From assembly GCA_902494815.1 (NCBI GenBank), contig CABUVB010000014.1, positions 1-18,381 of the forward strand: a DNA stretch of 18,381 nucleotides, read 5' to 3'. This document shows, piece after piece, positions 6,404 to 12,977 of the stretch (position 1 is its first letter; every line of letters begins with the position of its first letter). A model generated the notes under the pieces. That model saw only the letters and a program-made list of their open reading frames with translations, was not told the DNA's origin and ran no database searches. Origin of the DNA: an uncultured Collinsella sp. (GTDB lineage: Bacteria; Actinomycetota; Coriobacteriia; Coriobacteriales; Coriobacteriaceae). The position numbers and the translations under genes are program-made.

Positions 6404-7735
6404 CTAGTGGAGTTCTGGCCAGAACTCCTTATTCGCCTCAATGAGATCGTCAAGGATCTTCTTTGCAACGGAGGCAGAGGGGACCGTCTTCGAAAGCGTC
6501 AGCGCCTGCCAAAGCTCCTGATAGGAATGGTCGACCCAAGCAGACACTGCAAGCTTTTCGACCGAGACCTGTTCCTCCATAAGTCCTTTCTGGAATTGCG
6601 GAATCTCACCTTGGCAAATTTTCTCGTAGCCGTCGCTGCCGACGATGCAGGGAATCTCGACCATAGCCGTTGAGTCAAAATTGGACACAGCCCCGTCGTT
6701 GGGAACAATCAGCGAGAAACGTTCACGGGTGTTCTCTGCCAAAGCGCGAGCGAGATCGACAATGTACTCAGCGTGGGTATCCGGCTTAAGGCCGAAACCC
6801 TCAGACGTGCCCTTTTCGATAATCTGACGCGCGGTGCCGAAGACGCGTTTCTCGCGACCCTCACGGACCTCGTCGGTGCGGGTGTGGTTGGGGTCGGTGT
6901 GCTCAACCACATAGTCCGGGAAGAGATAGTACTTGAGGTAGGTGTTCGGGATGGTATTCGGATCGAGCGCGTAAACATCCTTAGCCTTACGGAACGTCTG
7001 GTCCCAAGACACATCGACGAATTCAAGGCCGGAATCCTCGCCGGCATAACCGTTTTTAGCCATTTGGGCCTTGATAGTGGGCATAAGGTCATTGCCAGCA
7101 CGGTCGTGAATCTTTGTCCACCAGCCAAAGTGATTGAGGCCGTAGTAGCCGACAACGAGGTCGTTGTGGTCCTTGAGACCACACATCTGAGCCATGATAT
7201 CCATCAGGGCTATTGGCATATCGCAAATGTTGATGATCTTTGAATCCGGGCGAAGACGGCGTGTCGCCTCAGCAACGATCGCCGCGGGGTTGGAGTAGTT
7301 GAGCATCCATGCGTCGGGACTGTATTTCTCCATGTAGTCAAGGATCTCGAGTACGCCGCCGATGGAGCGCAGCCCATAAGCAATGCCACCAGGACCGCAG
7401 GTCTCTTGGCCAAGAACGCCATAGCGCAGGGGGATCTTCTCGTCCTTATCGCGCATAGCGTACTTGCCAACGCGAATCTGGGCAAGTACAAAGTCGATGC
7501 CTGTGAAGGCCTCCTCAGGGTCGGTCGTATAGCTGAAGGTTACCTCTGGAGCATTCTCCTTGATGTAGATGGCACATGCCTTGGCAATTGTCCCCTGACG
7601 CTCGGCATCGTTGTCATAGAGCGTAATCCTATTGATGAGGAACACATCGCGCTTCGCGAGAAGTGTCAGAACAACGCCCGGCGTATAAGTGCTTCCGCCT
7701 CCCGCGATAGTAACTGCATAACTCTGCTTTGCCAT
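6404..7735 (-). CDS. glvA: GH4 6-phospho-alpha-glucosidase (maltose-6'-phosphate glucosidase type)
   Basis: A 443-residue NAD- and metal-dependent family 4 glycosidase, close to the 440 or so of GlvA/MalH. The N terminus VTIAGGGSTYTPG is the NAD-binding Rossmann loop. ETCGPGGIAYGLRS and LNYSNPAAIV are family blocks. The signature CDMP (Cys171-Asp172) is the one associated with phospho-alpha-glucosidases; phospho-beta-glucosidases carry CN(V/I)P. His202 in GLNHFGWW is the second metal ligand and Tyr266 in PNTYLKYY the likely base. It would hydrolyse the 6'-phosphorylated alpha-glucoside delivered by the EIIBC protein. The ATG has AGGAGG seven bases upstream. The gene leads the operon and is controlled by a promoter flanked by two palindromic operators. 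Its last codons contain a 20-bp palindrome. Confidence 0.93.
   Translation of the reverse strand: MAKQSYAVTIAGGGSTYTPGVVLTLLAKRDVFLINRITLYDNDAERQGTIAKACAIYIKENAPEVTFSYTTDPEEAFTGIDFVLAQIRVGKYAMRDKDEKIPLRYGVLGQETCGPGGIAYGLRSIGGVLEILDYMEKYSPDAWMLNYSNPAAIVAEATRRLRPDSKIINICDMPIALMDIMAQMCGLKDHNDLVVGYYGLNHFGWWTKIHDRAGNDLMPTIKAQMAKNGYAGEDSGLEFVDVSWDQTFRKAKDVYALDPNTIPNTYLKYYLFPDYVVEHTDPNHTRTDEVREGREKRVFGTARQIIEKGTSEGFGLKPDTHAEYIVDLARALAENTRERFSLIVPNDGAVSNFDSTAMVEIPCIVGSDGYEKICQGEIPQFQKGLMEEQVSVEKLAVSAWVDHSYQELWQALTLSKTVPSASVAKKILDDLIEANKEFWPELH
6409..6428 (-). repeat. Perfect 20-bp palindrome inside the 3' end of glvA
   Basis: GGAGTTCTGG followed directly by its reverse complement covers the codons for EFWPEL, just before the stop. 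The family C terminus conserves this peptide, so the palindrome may be partly forced by the protein, but the exact symmetry depends on codon choice. It could form an mRNA hairpin between the two cistrons. Confidence 0.6.
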
Positions 7736-7746
7736 TGCAATCCTCC

Positions 7747-7756
7747 TGTCTAGACA
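7747..7756. promoter_or_regulatory. Operator 1 (TGTCTAGACA) abutting the glvA Shine-Dalgarno
   Basis: A perfect 10-bp palindrome within CTGTCTAGACATGT. On the minus strand it is followed immediately by AGGAGG and then the glvA ATG, so a bound repressor would sit between the transcription start and the SD. Palindromes of this type are usual for GntR/UTRA regulators of disaccharide operons. Confidence 0.7.
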
Positions 7757-7773
7757 TGTGCTTGACGACTTGA

Positions 7774-7803
7774 ATTATAGCCACATGATTTGCTATCTGT
7801 CTA
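7774..7803 (-). promoter_or_regulatory. Promoter of the glvA-EIIBC operon
   Basis: On the minus strand TAGACA (-35, 7798-7803) and a perfect TATAAT (-10, 7774-7779) are separated by 18 bases. The -35 is itself half of operator 2, so repressor binding there should block polymerase. Expected start of transcription is near 7767. Confidence 0.75.
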
Positions 7804-7807
7804 GACA
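7798..7807. promoter_or_regulatory. Operator 2 (TGTCTAGACA) overlapping the glvA -35
   Basis: Identical to operator 1 over 14 bases (CTGTCTAGACATGT). The spacing is 51 bp, close to five helical turns, which would place two repressor dimers on the same face of DNA. Confidence 0.72.
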
Positions 7808-7873
7808 TGTTAGGCACGCGGGTGAACGGTTGATTTATGGCGGCAAACGGCAACTTTAAGTGTCTCCACTTCC

Positions 7874-7879
7874 TATAAT
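7874..7879 (+). promoter_or_regulatory. Candidate -10 of the gntR-type regulator promoter
   Basis: A perfect TATAAT lies 65 bases before the TTG start. No good -35 is present at normal spacing, so the assignment is tentative. No copy of the TGTCTAGACA operator overlaps it; the nearest is 67 bp upstream. Confidence 0.35.
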
Positions 7880-7943
7880 TGGTAGAAGCGGATAATCGCG
7901 CCGATTCGACGCATTCCGTACAACCTCAATATAGGAGAGCATT

Positions 7944-8684
7944 TTGGCAAGAATCCTGTACAGTGAAATATACCGAAGCCTACGAGAGCGGATTGTCGAA
8001 GGCAAGCATCCCGTGGGGTCGCTCCTTCCTTCCGAACAAAATCTTTCCAAAGAGTTCTCCTGCTCTCGAATGACGGTGCGCAAGGCCATCTCACTTCTCG
8101 CAAATGAAGGTCTAGTTCAGTCCATTAAAGGCAAGGGAGTCCTCGTAATCGAGACGTCACTTGCAGGTACCAGCAAAGAGGGCGCATTCACCGTAAGTGG
8201 CCTTTCTTCGTTCAGCGAATCGGCACACGCGATCGGAGCAATTCCAACGTCAAAAATCGTCTATTTCGAACACGTAAGCACCAATAAGTATCTAGCTCAA
8301 TTGACGGGATTTCCCGAAGGAGAAGACCTTACGCATTTGAAGCTCGTCCGCATGCTCGACGATAAACCGGTCCTAGTCGACCGCCACTACTTCCTAACTT
8401 CTTCCGTCCCCGGCTTAAACGAGCAGAATGCTACCCTGTCGCTCTTCCATTACATCGAGGATGAGCTAGGGCTCACCATTGCCGTGAGCAAACGAACGAT
8501 AACACTCGCCCAGCCTGACGCCGAGGACTGCCGGTTGCTTGACGTCGATTCTTCTTCGTATCTGGCGGTCATAACCAGCCAGACATTCGACTCAACCGGA
8601 ACTCAATTTGAGTATGTCGAGGCGCGTTATATTCCGAGCATCTTCCATTTTCACGACACGGCAACGCGCACACCCCTGCCCTAA
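7944..8684 (+). CDS. GntR-family (HutC/TreR-type) transcriptional repressor with UTRA domain
   Basis: A 246-residue protein. Residues 1-72 are a winged helix-turn-helix: YRSLRERIVEGKHPVGSLLPSEQNLSKEF in pieces, then SRMTVRKAISLLANEGLV and the wing SIKGKGVLV. Residues 90-240 match the UTRA ligand-binding fold, with the family ending FEYVEARYIPSIFHF. The start is TTG, supported by TAGGAGAG seven bases upstream; no in-frame ATG lies nearby in a better position. It is divergent from glvA and separated from it by 208 bp holding two TGTCTAGACA palindromes. The likely role is repression of the glucoside operon, relieved by a phosphorylated sugar. The DNA-binding and effector domains are clear; the ligand is inferred from the neighbours. 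Confidence 0.9.
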   Translation: MARILYSEIYRSLRERIVEGKHPVGSLLPSEQNLSKEFSCSRMTVRKAISLLANEGLVQSIKGKGVLVIETSLAGTSKEGAFTVSGLSSFSESAHAIGAIPTSKIVYFEHVSTNKYLAQLTGFPEGEDLTHLKLVRMLDDKPVLVDRHYFLTSSVPGLNEQNATLSLFHYIEDELGLTIAVSKRTITLAQPDAEDCRLLDVDSSSYLAVITSQTFDSTGTQFEYVEARYIPSIFHFHDTATRTPLP

Positions 8685-8726
8685 CAAATGGCGCGAACGG
8701 ACGCCGCCCTAGTGAATTTGTTCAAC

Positions 8727-8762
8727 AAAAAAGCCGGGGCCCGCGCGATGCGGACCCCGGCT
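8727..8762 (-). terminator. Rho-independent terminator of glnN
   Basis: Minus-strand stem of 13 bp with one G-U pair (8750-8762 with 8732-8744), loop GCGAT region, then six Ts. It lies between the convergent regulator and glnN genes and could also slow transcription arriving from the regulator. Confidence 0.85.
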
Positions 8763-8791
8763 CAATACCGTGACGATATGTCAGTTACGTT

Positions 8792-10879
8792 CTACACATA
8801 GAACAGAATGTCATCGTAGGTCGGGACCGGCCAGTAGTCGGCGGCCACGATCTCCTCCATGGCATCCACGGCGGCGCGCAGCGTATCCATAGCGGGAACG
8901 ACCTCGTGTGCATACACGTTGGCCTGCTCCTGGCCATCGAGGGCCTCGGCCTTCTGATGCACGGCGTCGAGCGCCTTGATGGAGTCGTTGATGGTGGTGA
9001 TACCGTTGCAGAGCTTGTTGAGCGTGTTCTGCTCGCACTGCATGGCGGCCTCAGCACCGGCGGCACGAATAGTCTCAAGGCCCTTAGCGACCTTGGTGGC
9101 ATAGGCGGTAATGACCGGGCGATAGGTACGACGCGCCTCGCGAACCATCGTGGTAGCCTCGATGTTCATGAGCTTGTTGTACTTCTCGAGCTTGCAGTCG
9201 TAGCGGCACTGAGCCTCGGCCTTGGTCAGGACACCCGTCTCCTCAAAGAGCGCAATGGCCTTATCGGAAACAAAGGCGGGCAGGGCGTCGGCCGTGGTCT
9301 TGTTGTTGGCAAGGCCGCGCTTCTCGGCCTCAACGGGCCACTCGTCGGAGTAGCCGTCACCGGAGAACAGGATGCGCTGGTGGTCGGTCAGGACCTTCTT
9401 GCAGTACTCGAGCGCAGCGTCCTGGAACTCATCCTCGGGCGTACCCTCAAGCGCGTCGGCGAAGGACTTGAGCGACTTGGCCACGGCGGCATCGAGCACC
9501 AGGTTGGAGTCGGAGACGTTCTGCTCGGAGCCGCAGGCACGGAACTCGAACTTGTTGCCGGTGAAGGCAAACGGGGAGGTGCGGTTGCGGTCGGTGTTGT
9601 CCTGCATCAGCTTGGGCAGGGTATCGGCGCCCAGGTCGAGCACGCCGCGCGTGGCATGAACGGAAGCCTTGCCGTCGATGATCTTCTCGACGACCTCGGT
9701 AAGCTGGTCGCCCAGGAAGATGGACATAATCGCCGGAGGAGCCTCGTTGGCGCCCAGACGATGATCGTTGCCGGCCGAGGCAACGGAGGCACGCAGGAGC
9801 TCCTGATAGTTATCGACGGCCTCGATCACCGCGGTGAGGAAGACGATGAACTGCAGGTTGTCGAGCGGGGTGTCGCCCGGATCGAGCAGATTCTCGGACT
9901 CGGTGCCAAGCGACCAGTTGTTGTGCTTGCCCGAACCGTTGATGCCCTCAAAGGGCTTCTCGTGCAGCAGGCAGACCAAGTCGTGGCGGGAGGCGATGAG
10001 CTTCATCTTCTCCATCATGACCAGATTCTGGTCGATGGCCTCGTTGACCTCGCCATAGACCGGTGCGAGCTCATGCTGGCAGGGAGCAACCTCGTTGTGC
10101 TTGGTCTTGGCGGGAATGCCAAGCGCCCACAGTTCATCGTCCAGGTCCTTCATATAGGCCGAGACGGTGGGGCGGATAGCGCCAAAGTAGTGCTCCTCGA
10201 GCTCCTGGCCCTTGCAGGGAGCGGCGCCAAAGAGGGTGCGGCCGGTGATGACCAGGTCCTTGCGCTTGCGATAGGCGTCCTTCTTGATCAGGAAGTACTC
10301 CTGCTCGTCGCCCACGGAAGGAACGACCTTCTTGGGGGTCTTGCCAAACAGCGCCAAAACGCGCTTAGACTCACGCGAGAGCGCGGTCATGGAACGCAGC
10401 AGCGGGGTCTTCTTGTCCAGGGCCTCGCCCGTGTAGGAGCAGAAAGCCGTGGGGATGCACAGGACATCGTCCTTGATAAAGGCGGGGCTAGTGGGGTCCC
10501 AAGCGGTGTAGCCACGGGCCTCGAAGGTAGCGCGCAGGCCGCCGTTGGGGAAGCTCGAGGCATCGGGCTCGCCCTGGATGAGGTTCTTGCCCGTAAACTT
10601 GGTAATGGCGGTGCCGTCGTGGTTGGGCTCCAGGAAGCTGTCGTGCTTCTCGGAAGTAATACCCGAAAGCGGCTGGAACCAGTGCGCGTAGTGCGTCGCG
10701 CCCTTGGAGATGGCCCAGACCTTCATGGCGTGGGCAACGGCGTTGGCCACATCCAGGTCGAGCGGCTCACCGCCCTCGAGGGTTGCAGCAAGGCGCTTCC
10801 AAATGTCCTTGGGGAGGTAGTCCTTCATGACTTCCTCAGAGAACACCATGGTCCCGAAGCGGTCAGTAAGTTCGGCCAT
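8792..10879 (-). CDS. glnN: Type III glutamine synthetase (GlnN)
   Basis: A 695-residue enzyme, the normal size for GSIII, which makes glutamine from glutamate, ammonia and ATP as a cytoplasmic dodecamer. Recognisable blocks in order are VGDEQEYFLI, NEVAPCQHELAPVYGEVN, LHEKPFEGINGSGKHNNWS, LGANEAPPAIMSIFLG and GNKFEFRACGS. These include metal and substrate ligands of the GS fold. The C terminus ends in TYDDILFYV. The start at 10879 has GGGAG seven bases upstream; an in-frame start at 10942 lacks an SD and is not conserved in character. The gene is monocistronic with its own terminator. A 38-bp palindrome upstream (10959-10996) is a candidate control site. A 29-codon copy of its 3' end survives at 2898-2987. 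Confidence 0.95.
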   Translation of the reverse strand: MAELTDRFGTMVFSEEVMKDYLPKDIWKRLAATLEGGEPLDLDVANAVAHAMKVWAISKGATHYAHWFQPLSGITSEKHDSFLEPNHDGTAITKFTGKNLIQGEPDASSFPNGGLRATFEARGYTAWDPTSPAFIKDDVLCIPTAFCSYTGEALDKKTPLLRSMTALSRESKRVLALFGKTPKKVVPSVGDEQEYFLIKKDAYRKRKDLVITGRTLFGAAPCKGQELEEHYFGAIRPTVSAYMKDLDDELWALGIPAKTKHNEVAPCQHELAPVYGEVNEAIDQNLVMMEKMKLIASRHDLVCLLHEKPFEGINGSGKHNNWSLGTESENLLDPGDTPLDNLQFIVFLTAVIEAVDNYQELLRASVASAGNDHRLGANEAPPAIMSIFLGDQLTEVVEKIIDGKASVHATRGVLDLGADTLPKLMQDNTDRNRTSPFAFTGNKFEFRACGSEQNVSDSNLVLDAAVAKSLKSFADALEGTPEDEFQDAALEYCKKVLTDHQRILFSGDGYSDEWPVEAEKRGLANNKTTADALPAFVSDKAIALFEETGVLTKAEAQCRYDCKLEKYNKLMNIEATTMVREARRTYRPVITAYATKVAKGLETIRAAGAEAAMQCEQNTLNKLCNGITTINDSIKALDAVHQKAEALDGQEQANVYAHEVVPAMDTLRAAVDAMEEIVAADYWPVPTYDDILFYV

Positions 10880-10900
10880 ACGGAACTCCCTTCGTATCGG

Positions 10901-10919
10901 CACCGCGTGAGAAGCGGTG
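10901..10919 (-). promoter_or_regulatory. Leader hairpin upstream of the glnN SD
   Basis: CACCGC (10901-10906) pairs with GCGGTG (10914-10919) around a 7-base loop. It lies about 10 bases from the SD in the presumed glnN leader. It has no T tail. Confidence 0.35.
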
Positions 10920-10958
10920 TTGATTACTAACGAACGAGTCATAGCTTAGACTCGCCGT

Positions 10959-10996
10959 GTTTCCGCGACATTACCGTTATGTTGCCGTCGCGAAAC
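10959..10996. promoter_or_regulatory. 38-bp imperfect palindrome upstream of glnN
   Basis: GTTTCCGCGAC (10959-10969) and GTCGCGAAAC (10987-10996) are inverted arms with one bulged C. The centre, ACATTACCGTTATGT, is itself nearly symmetrical. It sits 80-117 bases before the glnN start codon and could be an operator for a nitrogen regulator, but it matches no operator I can name with confidence. Confidence 0.5.
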
Positions 10997-11099
10997 CAAT
11001 CATTGAGGTTACCCTATCGAGGCGGCGTTGCCACCCTCAACAGCCAATCAACTGCATAAATTGCAGACCTCTCCCCATGGTTTAAGGGTAGCCAATTTG

Positions 11100-11157
11100 G
11101 GACGGGGCTTTATTAACTGGTATTTCGCATCAGATACCATTCAATATAGCCCCATCC
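11100..11157. repeat. 58-bp long imperfect hairpin between glnN and metF
   Basis: The two 29-base halves pair at about 25 positions. They include GGGGCT/AGCCCC, TATT/AATA and TGGTAT/ATACCA, with isolated mismatches at 11103, 11110, 11115 and 11117. The apex is about 11126-11131. No T run follows on either strand, so it is unlikely to be a simple terminator. It may be an attenuator, a regulatory RNA stem or a dispersed palindromic repeat. Confidence 0.6.
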
Positions 11158-11203
11158 TACATTGACTGCCCTGTTATAGGAAATGCCGATAGCGAAGCAT
11201 TTT

Positions 11204-11223
11204 CGATTGGTATCACCAAATCG
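11204..11223. promoter_or_regulatory. Small palindrome upstream of metF
   Basis: CGATTGGT (11204-11211) faces ACCAAATCG (11215-11223) with one bulged base. It shares GGTAT with the apex stem of the 58-bp hairpin. It lies about 30-50 bases upstream of the candidate metF -10, where an activator or repressor could bind. Confidence 0.35.
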
Positions 11224-11256
11224 CGAGAGAAATTCCATCGTGGCGCAGTGGTGCTG

Positions 11257-11262
11257 TAGAAT
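11257..11262 (+). promoter_or_regulatory. Candidate -10 of the metF operon promoter
   Basis: TAGAAT at 11257-11262 would give a transcript start near 11269 and a leader of about 38 bases. The -35 region (TTCCAT, 18 bases upstream) is weak, which would fit a regulated promoter. No SAM or cobalamin riboswitch is recognisable in this leader. Confidence 0.4.
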
Positions 11263-11306
11263 CCTTGCAACAAAACATCGCACCTAGGCATCTAAAGGAG
11301 CACGAT

Positions 11307-12179
11307 ATGCGCGTCGACGAGGTTTTTAAGCAGGCAGCATCCCAGGGCACCGCACCCGTTTCGTTTGAGATGTTCCCGCCCAAGGGCGAGCTTACCCTCG
11401 ACACGGCTCGCGAGGTGGCAGGCAATCTATGCAAGCTTTCGCCGAGCTTTGTCTCGGTCACCTGCTCGGCCGGCGGCTCGGGTAACGGTGCCACCACCGC
11501 CCCCATCGCGCATATGATTTCGAGCGAATTCGATACGCCCTCGGTAGCGCACCTCACCTGCGTGGGCCGCACCCACGCCGACATCGCCGCCAAGATCGAC
11601 GAGTATCGCACCGCCGGCGTTGAAAACATCCTGGCCCTGCGTGGTGATCTTCCCGCCGGCGCGACTGAGGACGACAAGCCCGCCTCGGACTACGCCTACG
11701 CCCGCGACCTCATCCCTGAGCTCGTCGACGCCGGCTTTTGCGTGGGCGCCGCAGCCTACCCCGAGGGCCACATTGCCTGTGAGGATCTCAACGCCTCGGT
11801 CGAATACCTCAAGCAAAAACAGAATGCCGGCGCGAGCTTCTTTGTGACGCAGCTCTTTTTTGATAACGAGTGCTTCTACCGTTTTCGAGAGCTTGCCGAC
11901 AAGGCCGGTATCACCGTGCCCATTACCGCGGGCATCATGCCGTTTATGGGCAAGTCGCAGATCAGCCGCATGGTCTTTATGTGCGGTGCGTCGCTGCCCT
12001 CCCCCGTCATCAAGATTCTCGCCAAGTACGAGAACGACCCCGAGAGCCTGCAGGCGGCCGGTGTAGATTATGCTGCTCGTCAGCTTTGCGACCTCAAGGA
12101 GCACGGTGCCGACGGTCTGCACCTGTACACTATGAACCGTCCTGCAATCGCCGCGACCATTATGGAGCGCCTGGGGTAA
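11307..12179 (+). CDS. metF: 5,10-methylenetetrahydrofolate reductase MetF
   Basis: A 290-residue FAD-dependent TIM-barrel enzyme that reduces 5,10-methylene-THF to 5-methyl-THF, the methyl donor for methionine synthase. Visible motifs are SFEMFPPKG (catalytic Glu21), SVTCSAGGSG, NILALRGDLP (FAD-contacting Asp), FFVTQLFFDN and the C-terminal GLHLYTMNRP. The size is typical of bacterial MetF. The ATG at 11307 has AAAGGAG six bases upstream; a frame extension to 11265 begins inside the promoter region and is not used. The stop overlaps the start of the next gene (TAATG), so translation of the reactivation protein is probably coupled. It heads the three-gene methionine operon. Confidence 0.95.
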   Translation: MRVDEVFKQAASQGTAPVSFEMFPPKGELTLDTAREVAGNLCKLSPSFVSVTCSAGGSGNGATTAPIAHMISSEFDTPSVAHLTCVGRTHADIAAKIDEYRTAGVENILALRGDLPAGATEDDKPASDYAYARDLIPELVDAGFCVGAAAYPEGHIACEDLNASVEYLKQKQNAGASFFVTQLFFDNECFYRFRELADKAGITVPITAGIMPFMGKSQISRMVFMCGASLPSPVIKILAKYENDPESLQAAGVDYAARQLCDLKEHGADGLHLYTMNRPAIAATIMERLG

Positions 12180-12967
12180 TGGAAAAACCGCACGCCGATA
12201 TAACCGTTGTTGAAGTGCCGGCCGACCTTGCGTCGCCGGCGCTTTACCGTATCGACGCTGCCCACCACCCTCGTGTCGACCGTGCCGAGATGCTGCGGTA
12301 TCTGGGCTACGGCGGCCAGCAGATTGAGCCCGAGCTGTCGCAGCGTATTGAGCTTGTCGTTGAGCGTCTGGAGCTGGACATTGAGCCCCGTGGCGTGCGC
12401 CGCGTATTTGCCATCGATGCCACGAGCGTCGATGAGCAGGGAGAGCCCAGCATCCGTCTGGTTGGCACCAACGTTGAGCTGCGGGGCCGCGATATCTACC
12501 GCCACCTTAAAGACGCCCGCTTTGCCGCACTCATGGCGTGCACCCTCGGCATGGACGCCGAGCGTCGTCTGCGCACCACGGGGGCCCAGCAACCCCTAGA
12601 GGGAGCCGTGCTCGATGCCGCGTGCTCCGCCTATGTGGAAGCTGCCGTCGAGCAGATGGACCAGCAAGTCAAGGCTGCGGCCGCCGCACACGGACTCGCC
12701 GGTAACTGGCGCTTCAGCCCCGGCTACGGCGACTGCCCGCTTACGGCCCAACACTCAATCGTGGCTGCGCTCAACGCCACGCGGCTCATCGGGCTTACCG
12801 TCACACCTACCAGCCTGCTCATGCCCACCAAGAGCGTGACCGCGGTGATCGGTCTGTTCGACGGCGAAGTCCACGACGCCCAGAGCCGCCCCACCTGCAA
12901 TATTTGCCGCATGCGCGAGCACTGCCGCTTCCGCGCCGCCCACACCACCTGCTATTCCAGCCATTAG
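12179..12967 (+). CDS. Stand-alone methionine synthase reactivation-domain protein
   Basis: A 262-residue protein resembling the C-terminal activation domain of MetH as an independent polypeptide. Recognisable blocks are FRYSPGYGD-type text (RFSPGYGDCPL), GLTVTPTSLLMPTKSVTAVIG, and an upstream alpha/beta region GAVLDAACSAYVEAAVE. The C terminus holds Cys-rich text, CNICRMREHCRF, seen in anaerobe homologues. In E. coli the matching domain binds SAM and allows reductive methylation of inactive cob(II)alamin. The gene starts with the ATG in TAATG, overlapping the metF stop, and ends 10 bases before metH. That places it where it can service the MetH that lacks this domain. Its electron donor is not in this window. 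Confidence 0.88.
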   Translation: MEKPHADITVVEVPADLASPALYRIDAAHHPRVDRAEMLRYLGYGGQQIEPELSQRIELVVERLELDIEPRGVRRVFAIDATSVDEQGEPSIRLVGTNVELRGRDIYRHLKDARFAALMACTLGMDAERRLRTTGAQQPLEGAVLDAACSAYVEAAVEQMDQQVKAAAAAHGLAGNWRFSPGYGDCPLTAQHSIVAALNATRLIGLTVTPTSLLMPTKSVTAVIGLFDGEVHDAQSRPTCNICRMREHCRFRAAHTTCYSSH

Positions 12968-12977
12968 GAGCTCATTG

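Noticed and set aside
8906..10930. Long open frame opposite glnN (674 codons)
   Set aside because: It is the antisense shadow of a well-conserved gene, caused by high GC at third positions. It shows no recognisable domain and no SD.
11163..11306. SAM or cobalamin riboswitch before metF
   Set aside because: No conserved core of either class, such as a B12 box, could be recognised.
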